Below, piece by piece: positions 20,370 to 31,944 of a DNA stretch of 64,000 nucleotides (its first letter is position 1; every line of letters begins with the position of its first letter). The translations under genes were made by a program, and so were the position numbers. Below the pieces are notes generated by a model. The model was not told the DNA's origin. It did not search any database and saw only the letters and a list, made by a program, of their open reading frames with translations. The stretch spans positions 30,326,539 through 30,390,538 of the forward strand of contig OX589606.1 of assembly GCA_951329385.1 (NCBI GenBank), written 5' to 3'. Source of the stretch: Polia nebulosa. Lineage: Eukaryota; Arthropoda; Insecta; Lepidoptera; Noctuidae.

Positions 20370-20750
20370 GCTCCTTCCTATCGTCTCGGTGGGAAAGAGC
20401 ACACCTATAATAACTAGTTATTATTGGATACTTTCAGTTGAATCAATTTGTATTTTTCCCAAACGAAATAATTATTCAAGGCAAACGAAGTGTATACATG
20501 CTAAAAAATAAAAATTAATTATGTTCGAGCGGCATAAATAGGGGGAGGCGTAGAAAACGGCCATCATTTTGGGCATCGAAAAATTCGGCCACATCATTGT
20601 CTTTGGGTACCTAGAACACTGGCAGCATTGCCACGTTGAATGGCAATGCTGATTCTTTGGCCGCAAAAAAAGGCCAGCCCTCTAGTCACGTGAGGAGTCG
20701 ACTAACTGCTTGCTGATGTCATGGAAAACTGATGAGCACTCGGATGCGTT
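20370..20750. other. Unassigned spacer
   Basis: No gene, repeat family or clear structure is recognised. Confidence 0.4.
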
Positions 20751-20752
20751 TA

Positions 20753-21052
20753 TAGGGTTCCGTACCCGAAGGGTAACCGACAGGACCCTATTACTAAGTC
20801 TCCGCTGTTCATCCGTCCGTCCGTCCGTCTGTCTGTCAGCGGGCTGTATCTCATGATCCGTAATAGGTAGACAGTTAAAATTTTCACAGAATGTGTATTT
20901 CTGTTACCGCTGTAACAAAAAATAATAAAATAAATTAAAAACTTAAGGGCGCTCCCCTACTAGAAATGTGTTTTTTTTTTGGCTTTTATTGCTCCATCTT
21001 CATAATGGCAACAAGTAGACGCGTATAATCTTATACGATGGTACGGAACACT
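20753..21052. repeat. GTTCCGTA repeat
   Basis: It starts TAGGGTTCCGTACCCGAAGG, contains a CCGT/CTGT run at about 20815-20838, and ends near GATGGTACGGAACAC. Confidence 0.6.
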
Positions 21053-22140
21053 ACATGCGCGAGATTTTTTAATAATTTTCATGTTCTTTTTTATCACTAA
21101 ATACGTATTATTTAAAGTGACTTAAGTATTATTGGACCAAAGAGATTTCGATTTTTCTCCTCAACAGCTTGAATTTTCTCTTTTCTATTTTTGTTTCAAT
21201 TTTATACTAACTACCAACATAAGATTGTACATTTTATCAAACAGTGCATGAATGAAAAAAAAGTATCTTGAAAACCCTTCTACCCTTACCATGTTTAGGC
21301 TCCCAATGCAGCATTTCGCACTAGTGCGGCAAACTGCGGCAGCCAGTTCCCACTAGTCGCCGAGCAGCTCCCAACAAAGTGCATCAAATAAAATCAGTAA
21401 GAAATTTCTCACAATAATTTGGTTCTAAATATTATGTTTATGTATTTTTTTAGGAGTTTGTTGAAAAACGTCGTTTGATACATGTGCGCAGTTTTTTGGC
21501 TCCAAAACTTTGTGCGTATTACTCCTCGGCTGTAATGATAACATTTCCATGAAAGTGTAATTTTTAGATTTGTTGTTTGTACTTAATGGTTGGTCTGTAA
21601 TACACTTACACTCACTCACTCGCTCACTCTCTCTTTCTCTCTTTTGTGCTTACACTTTTCTTACCGCAGTATTCCGCGAATGTATTACGGTTCAACACTT
21701 AAATAGTAAGTCAAGCGTAGTACTGTACCGCTTAGTGCTTACACCCCTACTTACCTCGTAGCGTCTGTAATAAAGATAGGTAGAGATGTTAAGTAACTAT
21801 CGATACTTTTAGTATCCGACCGAAAATGTATTTTCAGCCGAAAGCGAAAAAAAAGCTGCTTTAGCTGCTGCTGTTGCTTTAGTCTTATTTTCGCTTGGTT
21901 TTTTGTTAACTACATAACAAAATCGTATTCGTGCGGACCTATTTCACCCCGAATCTTAGCCAAACGTCACCTACCATTCCCGTGATTGCCGAGATTAGGA
22001 AGTAGGCCGAATGACGCGTGACATTTCACGAATTTAGAAGAAGAATCTGTGTTGCCCCGAGCGAAGTAAAATGAGACAAGAGCAGACAATGTTGACTTTT
22101 GAAAAAAGCAAAAAATATAGTTTATTTGCGCCAGATATGA
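21053..22140. other. Unassigned spacer
   Basis: Mostly unique-looking AT-rich DNA. A CTCA/CTCT low-complexity run is at 21608-21642. No gene is supported. Confidence 0.4.
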
Positions 22141-22149
22141 CACATACCC

Positions 22150-22446
22150 ACACCGGGTGGCCCAGTGGTATTGGCTGCGACTTAGAAGTTGCAGGTCGTG
22201 AGTTCAAACCCAGGCAGGCGCTTTACTTTGTGTAAATTAAATTATTTCATCACCACTGCTCTCAAAACGGTGAAGGAAAACATCGTGAGGAAACCGGCAT
22301 GTCCTAGAACCAAAAATTCGAAGACATGTGACATCCACCAACCCGCATTGGGCCCGCGTGGTAGATTGCGGCCCACACCCTCTCACAGAGAGGAGGCCTG
22401 TGCCCCAGCAGTGGGGACAATAAAAAGGCTGATGATGATGACACAT
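22150..22446 (+). mobile_element. S2 tRNA-derived SINE
   Basis: The head has TGGCCCAGTGG (A box-like) and GAGTTCAAACCC (B box). The body has GGTGAAGGAAAACATCGTGA and CCCACACCCTCTCACAGAGA, and the end is a GATGATGATGA repeat. It forms an inverted pair with the copy at 22626-22914. Confidence 0.8.
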
Positions 22447-22625
22447 ACTTACCAAAAAATAATAAAAACTTTGAATATATCCTCCTTTAAAGTGAAACTT
22501 GAACAACAACATCATAATGACATCAACAATGTCATAATGTATTTTTAGTAAGTAAGTTTGCATGCTTGGTTTTAAGCAAAACATATTCTATCTAATATTT
22601 TAAATAACACCTTGTTTACCATGTT

Positions 22626-22914
22626 TTCATCATCAGCCTTTTATTGTTACCACTGCTGGGGCACAGGCTTCCTCTCTGAGAGAGGGTGTGGGCCGTAATC
22701 CACCACACGGGCCCAGTGCGGGTTGGTGGATGTCACATGTCTTCGAAGTTTTGGTTCTAGGACATGCCGGTTTTCTCACGATGTTTTCCTTCACCGTTTT
22801 GAGAGCAGTGGTGATGAAATAATTTAAACAAAGTAAAGCGCCTGCCTGGGTTTGAACTCACGACCTACAACTTGTAAGTCGCAGCCAATACCACTGGGCC
22901 ACCACTGCTCTACC
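22626..22914 (-). mobile_element. S2 tRNA-derived SINE
   Basis: It is the reverse complement of the S2 consensus, from TCATCATCAGCCTTTT to the head CACTGGGCCACC. With the copy at 22150 it makes a 290-bp inverted repeat separated by about 180 bp. Confidence 0.8.
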
Positions 22915-23866
22915 ATGTTTCATGGAAATAAAATATCTTATATCTCAGAATCTAAACTACTGCACCCTAGAATTGGCTGACTACGGTTTATATGTATAGG
23001 TATTTCCCAAATAGTTTTAAATGATACGAGAAGATTTGTAGAGTTAGTTTTTCAGAACAACTGTGTTTTGATCTGGAAATTATTTTTTAAAATTTTTAAC
23101 AGATATCGATGGTTGTATTCCGATGCTAGTTGATAAGTATCGATAATTTTTTAACAATTCGATAAGAAACATATCGATAGTTTTCATTCAAAGCGAACCT
23201 TAGTCCCACCCCTATTTACCTACCTCGTTCGTAGCTGCTATAGACTAAGTAGGTACAGGTAACGTAGCCCGACTACCACACGCAGACAATCATTCGCAAA
23301 GAAACCTCTCGCGAGATACCGCGTCTAGATAAACTTACAGATTTATTCTTTATTCTAGACATTTGCGGTCCGACCTTTATCTAAAAGTTTTATTGTAATT
23401 TGGTGGCAGTTTTTTTTATTAATTTTAATTAAGTTTTGAGTGATCGATCAAGGACTTTTGCGGTTTTGCTAAAAATAATTTTGTTAGTTGCGGATTTCCT
23501 CTGGATTATTTTTATTTGGTGAGTAAATATGAATTTAATAAAAATGTACATTATTAAGCTGCAAGTGTTATGGGCATTTTTCGCTTTGACAGCGATGTGG
23601 ACGAATATTGCGATGCCCAATGAGTTTTACTCTTTTATATATTTTCTTTTGGCTTGTAAAATTATGCTTTGTAATTTATCTATAAAAGAAAAATGTAGGT
23701 ATTGAATTAAATAAATTACTAAATATATACTTAAAAGAGTGTATTGGAGATATTTTTAGAACGTATTTACAAATTTTACTTGACAACCGTTACGTAAATA
23801 AAATTATTAAGAGGAAAAACTGCTCGCAATTTTCATACATTAACCTCGTTGCAACTGACCGTAATT
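22915..23866. other. Unassigned spacer
   Basis: No gene is recognised. ATCGAT-containing motifs at about 23100-23180 are scattered, not arrayed. Confidence 0.4.
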
Positions 23867-24066
23867 GTTTACCTAAGAAAACTTAGATATACAGGCTACA
23901 CGACTATCTCTAAATAGTTTACCTAAGAAAACTTAGATATACAGGCTACACGAATATCTCTAAATAGTTTACCTAAGAAAACTTAGATATACAGGCTACA
24001 CGAATATCTCTAAATAGTTTACCTAAGAAAACTTAGATATACAGGCTACACGAATATCTCTAAATA
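23867..24066. repeat. 50-bp tandem repeat, four copies
   Basis: Units start GTTTACCTAAGAAAACTTAG at 23867, 23917, 23967 and 24017. They are identical except for one substitution in unit 1 (CGACTATC against CGAATATC), so the array is young. Each unit holds CTAAGAAAACTTAG, an inverted repeat. A GTTCCGTA fragment begins at the array's right edge. Confidence 0.97.
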
Positions 24067-24069
24067 GTT

Positions 24070-24130
24070 TAAAAAACGGCCAAGTGCGTGTTGGACTTCT
24101 CACATTTACGGTTCCGTACCAAATGAGGGA
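24070..24130. repeat. GTTCCGTA repeat fragment
   Basis: CGGCCAAGTGCGTGTTGGAC followed by ACGGTTCCGTACCAAATGAG. The following 24131-24785 shows no gene. Confidence 0.5.
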
Positions 24131-24929
24131 ATTTCTAAGAAAAAATTGATACTGATTTATCAGTATTGGTAAAATATACATAATAAAAAAAAAAACACTT
24201 AAAACATTAACAATTTTATAGAAAAGACAATGGTTTGATGAAAAAATTATCATCTTTGTGCTTTTTCTTATTTTATATTTAACTATAATTTTTTTTCGTA
24301 TGCATGTTGTTCGCTTCAAAATGTTTCGACCACTTGTTGGTTTCTGATATAATAGAAATTTGGCATACTTACGAAGTTCGGTGATACTGCAATAAGCACC
24401 TATTATAGAAGCCTTATTCGTGGTACTATTTTGGATATTGCTCCGTAATATTCTTAACTCTAAGACAAGACTCTAGAAAAAAAAAGAACAAGAAATTATA
24501 AATACATAATTTCTTGTACTTTTTTTTTCTATTTTGCATGCCTGTGTTGTTTAGTTTTATCGTTAGCACATGAAGTAATTTTATTGTAACTTTTAAATTA
24601 TAAGGGCACATTAGTTTTATAACTTTCCTTATAATATGTGGAAAATGAGGGATAAGGGCAGGAGAATGATGATGATGTGAAAAATGTCATGGGTTACATT
24701 GGACTCACTCTGTAGCTCATATTTTATGTAATATTGTAATGTGTTACCGTTTATTTTCCCAAATAAATAAATAAAAATTATTATACCGTCGAGCTGATCT
24801 GATGATGGCACCGAGATGTAGGGTCTGGAACTCTTTGATGGCAAATGGTTGGACTGTTGAATTTGGGCTAGTATGTTTTATTATCATTAGTACTTTCCAT
24901 TACACATGACGACGAGGGCCTTAAGCTTG

Positions 24930-25561
24930 TTTAAAAAAAAAAAAACTTTAATTTCGGAAGTCGGTGTTTGTATTTTATTTCTTCGTTATTTTAGGACTTC
25001 CGAAATCAAAGTTGTTTTTAAATTTTTAGTGTATTTTCACTTTTGGATGACGGTTGTATAATTTGTACCTAAAAAATAAAAAACTTTTTTACAAAAAAAT
25101 AGAACCGACTTCCAAAAAAAGTGCAAAATAACTTTAATTTCGGAAGTCGGTGTTCCTGTTTTGAGTCTTCGTTTTTTGACACCGACTTCCGAAATTAAAG
25201 TTATTTTGCACTTTTTTTGGAAGTCGGTTCTATTTTTTGTAAAAAAGTTTTTTATTTTTCACTTTTTAGTTGTGGTTCCCCATTAAACTGTGTTAACAAT
25301 TCATAGACATACGATAGCAGCAATCGTGGTTGATTTGCTGTCAATTATTGAAGAGTTCCGTTGTCTGTCTCCGAAACCCATCATCAGATCTTTTAGAAAT
25401 TTAAATGGGACCATTTCGGAATAAACCCCTTTCGAACAAAAATAGAATTTTGCAAATCCGTCAATATATGACGGAGTTATGCCCGAACATACATTAAAAA
25501 AAAAAAAAAAAAAAATACAAATATCCGAATTGATAACCTCCTCCTTTTTCGAAGTCGGTTA
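24930..25561 (-). repeat. ACCGACTTC repeat with hairpin
   Basis: The minus strand starts AACCGACTTCGAAAAAGGAG near 25561, passes through GTTCGGGCATAACTCCGTCA and CCCATTTAAATTTC, and runs into the hairpin at 25079-25253. A second, decayed hairpin lies at about 24936-25015. Confidence 0.65.
25079..25253. repeat. Long hairpin in ACCGACTTC repeat (copy A)
   Basis: Arms of about 74 nt (25079-25153 and 25179-25253) match almost perfectly around a 25-nt loop. Arm motifs are GAACCGACTTCC, GTGCAAAATAACTTTAATTT and CGGAAGTCGGTGT. Equivalent hairpins are at 52760-52933 and 54794-54984. Confidence 0.9.
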
Positions 25562-25862
25562 AAAATAATTTTATTTTTATTTTTCACTTTTTGGTTGTAC
25601 CCCAGAACTAAAACACCCCCATAACATGGAAAGTGGAATTTGAACGTACTCCTAGTTGGAGGAGACCGAAACGTCATCTGTGTATACATATTTTTTGGTT
25701 TTTGTTTTTTTTTTCGAAAAGCTCCATCTGACAAAAAAAAAAGATTTTTGAAAATTGGTCCACAACTGACTGCAAAAATTGGTGTACATAAATAAAAATT
25801 AAAAAGAAACATGCATACAATAGAACATAGAACCTGCTCCTATTTTCAAAGTCGTTTAAAAA
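25562..25862 (-). repeat. ACCGACTTC repeat, second copy
   Basis: The end AACGACTTTGAAAATAGGAG is on the minus strand near 25855. The body resembles the 39465 subfamily (CTTTTTGGTTGTACCCC, AACTAAAACACCC). It directly abuts the copy at 24930-25561. Confidence 0.5.
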
Positions 25863-26092
25863 TACCTATACCTTATTGCTTAAATGTGGTTAGATCAGCT
25901 AACACTTTAAATATGCACCTTTATTGTACAACACAATTTGGCTACGTTCTAACCTCCACAATACAGTGATCCCTGTAATACTGGTTCAAAGAGGCTTCTC
26001 TTTTTTCAAACACCTGGCCATTCTAGTTTCCATACAATCCTGTTTTTTGTCAATAACTGGAAATAGCTTGACTTGATCTCAGTCATGAAGGA

Positions 26093-26455
26093 ATACTTCT
26101 ATGTATAAAGAATAGTAAATACTTCTATGTCTAAAGAATGGTAAATACTTCTATGTATAAAGAATGGTAAATACTTCTATGTATAAGGAATGGTAAATAC
26201 TTCTATGTATAAAGAATGGTAAATACTTCTATGTATAAAGAATGGTAAATACTTCTATGTCTAAAGAATGGTAAATACTTCTATGTATAAAGAATGGTAA
26301 ATACTTCTATGTATAAGGAATGGTAAATACTTCTATGTATAAAGAATGGTAAATACTTCTATGTCTAAAGAATGGTAAATACTTCTATGTATAAAGAATG
26401 GTAAATACTTATATGTATAAATAATGGTAAATACTTCTATGTATAAAGAGTGGTT
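26093..26455. repeat. 26-bp minisatellite, 14 copies
   Basis: Units of ACTTCTATGTATAAAGAA plus TGGTAAAT. Variant units (GTCTAAAG and TATAAGG) recur in the same order with periods of five and four units, which indicates unequal exchange of blocks. Confidence 0.95.
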
Positions 26456-26456
26456 A

Positions 26457-27178
26457 ATGTACAGGGTGTAACGGAAATGGTTGGTCATAATATAAATACT
26501 GCTTCCTTGAAGAAAGTTGTTCATTATTATGAGCAAAAAATTAACAACTTTTTCTAGGAAGTCTTAGTTCGTAACGAATAAAAAAAACCGGCCAAGTATG
26601 TGTCGGACTTCGCACATTTAGGGTTCCGTACCTGAGGAATTCCGTATCATGGTATTTCTTAGTAAATTATTTGTAATAATAAACATTGTCACCAATTTCA
26701 GGTTCATAGGTCAATGGGAAGTTAAAAAATTCTTTGGAACAAAATTTTGTGACAGAGGACGGACAGACAGACGGACAGACAGATAGACGGACACGTGAGT
26801 GACAGCAATAGGGCTCCGTTTGGACCCTTCGGATACGGAACCCTAAAAAGTGGGCCCCCCATACCTACTTACTTTGATCAGCCGATGTTAACTTGGAACG
26901 GAAAATCACTTCTTTAGGCGCGTTGGGCATTTTTGAATTCACGTGACACTGACCCGCTACGAGTGCTACGAAGTAGCGCATCGCGTAGCGGATTGAAATG
27001 AAAATTTCTTTAGGCACGTTGGGCAAATTTGTTCAAGTTTTCACTTCTATCGGCACTCCCGGAGTGCCACTCTGTTTTTTTAGTAATGGATTATGACATC
27101 CTTGAAGAATGTTATTTATTTCTATGAGTAGAAGCACTTTCTAAAATATGACAACACATTTTCGTTGCATCCTGGAGA
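26457..27178. mobile_element. ACAGGGTG element with internal GTTCCGTA repeat
   Basis: The left end TACAGGGTGTAACGGAAATG and the right end ATGACAACACATTTTCGTTG are decayed inverted copies, as in the shorter element at 35759. The GTTCCGTA repeat is at 26582-26852, followed by the TTTGATCAGCCGATG segment seen behind the same insertion at 6545. Confidence 0.6.
26582..26852 (+). repeat. GTTCCGTA repeat
   Basis: Ends CATTTAGGGTTCCGTACC and GGATACGGAACCCTAAA are inverted; GGACAGACAGACGGACAGAC lies between. Confidence 0.7.
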
Positions 27179-27179
27179 T

Positions 27180-27810
27180 TGTTAACCATTCTGTGTTGCT
27201 GGTCGCAACAAGAATAAATAAATGAATTCTGACGTCTGTATTAATCATAATTTAATTTAGGTACCTTGGACTGACTGAAATGTCTTTATGTTAACTATGA
27301 CGTACGATGTGCTGGCTCTCGGCGTAATTTAAATAAATTTTTGATTTCGTTCATGTTTCTAGAGTTGTTACTATCTGATGAAATTGTTGATTTATTTATG
27401 TAGCAAAACAAAATGAAATGGAAATTAGACAGAAAGTCAAAGAAAGAAAGTGAAAGATCAGGAAGTTAGAAAGAAGGCAATCAATATAGTGTTTTTCATC
27501 TGTAGTGACTTACCTATTGTACGTTACGTATCCACCACTACTTGTATGTTGCCATTTTGTATTTATGAGACTAGATGTTCATGACAATATATTCCTATAG
27601 ACTAGTATCGTATTCGCCTTTCATTTGCAACAACCCTCGAAGCTCCTCTAAACATCTTTGATAGACTCGCGCCATAAACAAAAAAGGAAATAGAATAGAA
27701 AACATTTAGGTACTCGACAACGGACACACGCAGTCATTGGTCCCATTTGTCATTTATAACCTTTAACAGTCGTTACGCATAGTATAGAATAGATATACAA
27801 ACAAGAAAAT
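27180..27810. other. Unassigned spacer
   Basis: No gene is recognised. Confidence 0.4.
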
Positions 27811-27811
27811 G

Positions 27812-27925
27812 TGACACCAGACTTGCCAAGACCACCTTGGCAAGTCTAGTGTCAGATTTTCTGGCGGGTTAAAATAAAATAGAAATGGTAATACGGGGTA
27901 TGTATTACCATTTTTATTTTATTTT
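27812..27925. repeat. Two adjacent short hairpins
   Basis: The first has 19-nt arms (27812-27830, 27836-27854), a 5-nt loop and one mismatch, with AGACTTGCCAAG as core. The second has 24-nt arms (27871-27894, 27902-27925), a 7-nt loop and one mismatch, with AATGGTAATAC as core. Confidence 0.85.
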
Positions 27926-28135
27926 ATTTTGGGATAAAAAACAATAGTACCTAAAATTAAATGTTATACATACTATCTTACTAATTAAACAAAACACTTA
28001 TTATACTACTAGCAACAATAGCCACTTATTACTAATTTTTGATTGACAAATGAGAGTGAAAGATTAAATGAATGATTGAAATAATGCTTTCGTAACAAAA
28101 TTTATGGGATAGAAAAAAAAAAATATACCACTTAA

Positions 28136-28872
28136 GAGGCCGTACACGAAATTTTGGCCGATTTCATAGATTCACGTGATTTTACAGATATGATTTTACA
28201 GTTATAATAACGCATTTCATAAGTTTTAATGCACAACATGAAAGATCATGTCAATTACGATTTAATGAATGAGCTAGATTCGAAGCTTGCGTTGCGTATT
28301 ATACGAGTAAGTCGAGATTTGCTGGTTGTTTTAAAAGATTTTTTATAGCCAGATTTTTGTAATTTTTATATTTTTTTCTCAAGAAATGGATTGATGGTGA
28401 ACTGAAGTTTGTTTTTTGCTGTTTTAATTTTATTAACGAGAGTTCTAAATAGCCAAAATCAAAAGCAATTCTTTGCCCATTTTCTCTAAAATTTGACTAA
28501 GTTAAATATTTTTTTACTCAAAATTTTATAAACATTATAAATAAATGATTCATACATTATCTATACGACTTTTCCAACAATATATTTAAAATGTTTCATA
28601 CCGTTTAAATGGCAAAACGATTCGTAATTATGTGATATTCTAAACCCCTTACAACAAAAATTCACAAAGCTGTCGGTTTGTGGTCGATTAATCGTAATTA
28701 TAATAAAAATAAAAATAAACTAGCTCATACAAAAAAAAAAAGATAAAAATGAAATGAAATGACCTTTCATGTTGTGCATTAAAACTTTTAGAAATACATT
28801 ATTTTAACTGTAAAATCACGTCTGTAAAATCACATAAATCTGCGAAATCGGCAAAATTTCATGTACGGCCTC
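28136..28872. mobile_element. TTAA-flanked non-autonomous DNA element
   Basis: The ends are inverted copies starting GAGGCCGTACA, and similarity extends about 120 bp inwards (TTTTACAG, TGTAAAATCAC, GTTGTGCATTAAAACTT on one side and their complements on the other). TTAA flanks both sides, at 28132-28135 and 28873-28876. TTAA targets suggest piggyBac or Sola3-type transposases. The 737 bp have no coding capacity. Confidence 0.75.
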
Positions 28873-28876
28873 TTAA

Positions 28877-29226
28877 TAATTTATAAAGCTATGTTAGAAT
28901 CGACTACAGATTTCTTGAATCGATGTGCTGTTAGATTAAAAATAACCTGTATGACCGAGCTTCACTCAGATTTACTTTTGATAAATCGTATTTTGTGGAA
29001 ATGAAAAACCTAGCTAGATCGATTTATCACCCCCGAAACCCCCTGTATACTAAATTTCATGAAAATCGTTGGAGCCATTTCCGAGATTCAGATTAGATAT
29101 AAACATATCATTAATATAATTGCTCGATGATGAGATATCAATGTTTTCGAATTTAGTGTTGTAAGAATCCACAAGTTGGCGCAGAGGAGCGCGTAAGCCA
29201 GCATTGAAGTGACAGACGTGCATACC
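28877..29226. other. Unassigned spacer
   Basis: No gene. About 29030-29110 (TACTAAATTTCATGAAAATC, GTTGGAGCCATTTCCGAGAT) resembles a common insect repeat tail. Confidence 0.4.
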
Positions 29227-29292
29227 ATTCTCACAGAGAGGAGGCCTGTGCTCCAGCAGTGGGGACATTAAAAGGCTGATGATGATGATCAT
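29227..29292 (+). mobile_element. S2 SINE tail fragment
   Basis: TCTCACAGAGAGGAGGCCTG, CAGCAGTGGGGACATTA and a GATGATGATGATCATGA end. Confidence 0.7.
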
Positions 29293-29506
29293 GATACCAG
29301 TACCCAGGTCGTGAAAGGTCACATCGGCAGTTTCTTCATCACGTAAAATACTGGCACTTTGCGGTGGGTTGCCTACTTCATCATGTCAGCCGAAAGTCGT
29401 CCACAGCTAGACATACGTAAGTCTCCCACAATTGTCGCCACAACTACCGGTCCTGTGCGTCTCCCATCTCGGATTCCTTTGATTCACTAGATCATCGGGC
29501 TAGGAG

Positions 29507-29797
29507 TGCAGTGGTGGCCCAGTGGAAACAGCCGCGACTTACAAGTTGTAGGTCGGGAGTTCAAACCCAGGCAGGCGCCTTACTTTGTGTAAATTATTTC
29601 ATCACCACTGCTCTCAAAAACGGTGAAGGAAAACATCGTGAGGAAATCGGCATATCCCAGCACAAACAATTCAAAGACATGTGACATCCACCAACCCGCA
29701 CTGGGTCAGCGTGGTGGATTACGGCCCACACCCTCTCAGAGAGGAATCCCGTGCCCCAGCAGTAGGGATATTAAAAAAGGCTGATGATGATGATGAT
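29507..29797 (+). mobile_element. S2 tRNA-derived SINE
   Basis: Full-length S2: head GTGGCCCAGTGG and GAGTTCAAACCC, body, and a GATGATGATGATGATGAGG end. AGGTCATCGGGC at about 29798 repeats the ATCATCGGGCTAGG before the head, a possible target duplication (ATCATCGGGC against GTCATCGGGC). Confidence 0.8.
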
Positions 29798-29799
29798 GA

Positions 29800-30367
29800 G
29801 GTCATCGGGCCATCTCGTGGGAGACCATCCAACGCTGCGTGGGAGCTTTACCAACATAGTTGGTACAAATGCTAGGTTGATGGATAATACACACACAGAA
29901 GCAACAATCACCAAGTTAAAGAGAAGAATAGAACACCCGTGGCTTGCAATGTTTCACCATGATTCAACCATAGAAAACATTGTTCCTACTTCACACAAAC
30001 AACTACGTTTACGACTCCTAAGCTGAAATTAGCAGCTCTTTGATAACGTTTCATAGCTAGTGATTATGTCTTCAAGTGTGTTATTATTCATACCACTAAC
30101 TCACAAACTTACTATCGTCTCATGCGCTTAGCATGTGATTATCATAGGAAATCATTAATGAGGGATTTCCTTGGTGACGAAACTTGACAAATTGAACGAA
30201 TCTATCATCATTCTCCTGCCCTTATCCCAATTTATTTGGGGTCGGCGCAACATGTCTTTTTCTTCCATACTCCTCTATTAGTCGTCATCTCTGGTCTGGA
30301 AATTGAACGAATCTAAGTACGATGATACTATTAATTGAGAAATCTAAAAACCCGGTGCTGGACGCCT
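29800..30367. other. Unassigned spacer
   Basis: No gene. 30200-30295 (CTGCCCTTATCCCAATTTAT, TTGGGGTCGGCGCAACATGT) is a fragment of a widespread lepidopteran repeat. Confidence 0.4.
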
Positions 30368-30370
30368 GAA

Positions 30371-30615
30371 GGGGAATTACACCAATTGATCGATCGTCGA
30401 ATGCCATCGATCGACGTTGAGTGATTGGTGTAATAGCTTTGGCTGATCGACGGATATCGGTCGATAACCAATCGACCAATCGACGTCGACTAATCTATTC
30501 TACCGTCGATCGATCGATTGGTGGAATAGAAACTATCGATCGATGTCGAATAATGCATTCTACCATCAATTGATAGCATCGATCGACGATCGATCGATTG
30601 GTGTAATAACACCCT
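30371..30615. mobile_element. ATCGATCG-rich palindromic miniature element
   Basis: Ends ATTACACCAATTGATCGATC and GATCGATCGATTGGTGTAAT are inverted. The inside carries more partial copies of the same unit in both orientations (ATCGATCGACG, CGACCAATCGAC, CCATCGATCGACG). No coding capacity. Confidence 0.75.
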
Positions 30616-31169
30616 AAGGTTGGGTGACGATGTAGGTACGAGATGATTAGTTAGTAACAGACAGATGTAAGAGATTGGTAGAAGACTCAAATCTAAAGAA
30701 GATATAAAGCATTTTGTCCAGCAGTGAACTGCTGCAGGCTGTTATTATACTTTGGTGGAGACTATAGAAAAAGTTTTGACTAAACGGGAGAATTATTTTA
30801 ATTATAAATCAATGAGCTCCTTTATATCTGGTCAAATCGCTTCAAGACTAGAGATAATGTTTGTACTAATAGTCCGAGAGGCGAGAGACAAAAAAGAGAA
30901 AGCATTTTCTAAAGGCTGATTTTTTAATATTTATTTATTTATTTATTTATTGTATTTATAGTTTAACTAGCTTCCGCCCGCGGCTTCGCCCGCGTAAAAA
31001 GTGTAATAATAAGTTTGAGTGGTATTTCCAGAGAGAAGCACGTTAAATAAACCCTGTAGAAATCAAAATCAAAAGTTAGGATGAAATCCAGATTTTTTTA
31101 AACGACAAAGTTCTACATAAAGACTTTAGGGCACACACATTCGCTCAGTGTGTCGGGGTACCTATCTTG

Positions 31170-31866
31170 TTATTATTATCGTGTTAAATATAATAGTTTA
31201 CCGAGACTGTTTCATTTATTGGGTCCCGGACGTATCCTAAATTAGTGCGTAGCTTCTTGGCCGTGGCTCCGTACGCGTAGACATTTACCGTGTTAAATAT
31301 AATAGTTTACCATAATTATCCAAACTGTTTCATTTATTGAGTCCCGAACATATCCTAAATTGGTGCTTAGCTTCTTGCCCGTGTCTCCGTCCGCGTAGAC
31401 ATTTACCGTGTTAAATATAATAGTTTACCATATCGAAACTGTTTCATTTATTGGGTCCCGAACATATCCTAAATTGTTGCTTAGCTTCTTGCCCGTGGCT
31501 CCGTCCGCGTAGACATTTACCGTGTTAAATATAATAGTTTACCATAATTATCCAAACTGTTTCATTTATTGAGTCCCGAACATATCCTAAATTGGTGCTT
31601 AGCTTCTTGCCCGTGTCTCCGTCCGCGTAGACATTTACCGTGTTAAATATAATAGTTTACCATATCCAAACTGTTTCATTTATTGAGTCCCGAACATATC
31701 CTAAATTGGTGCTTAGCTTCTTGCTCGTGGCTCCGTCCGCGTAGACATTTACCGTGTTAAATATAATAGTTTACCATATCCAAACTGTTTCATTTATTGA
31801 GTCCCGAACATATCCTAAATTGGTGCTTAGCTTCTTGCTCGTGGCTCCGTCCGCTTAGACATTTAT
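31170..31866. repeat. 112-119-bp tandem repeat, six copies
   Basis: Each unit carries CGTGTTAAATATAATAGTTT, ACTGTTTCATTTATTG.GTCC and TAGCTTCTTGCCCGTG. Units differ by an optional TAATTATCC insert. Some unit DNA (CTTAGCTTCTTGCCCGTG) echoes the CGCCCGCGG end of the surrounding repeat. Confidence 0.9.
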
Positions 31867-31944
31867 ATTAAATTAACTTTTTCACGATTTTGGCACCCTG
31901 GTAGAGTTTACCTGTGGTTGCATCCGCGTGCAGGTCTGAAATTT

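Noticed and set aside
23867..24066. CRISPR-like array of 50-bp units
   Set aside because: Identical end-to-end units with no spacers; a simple tandem repeat.
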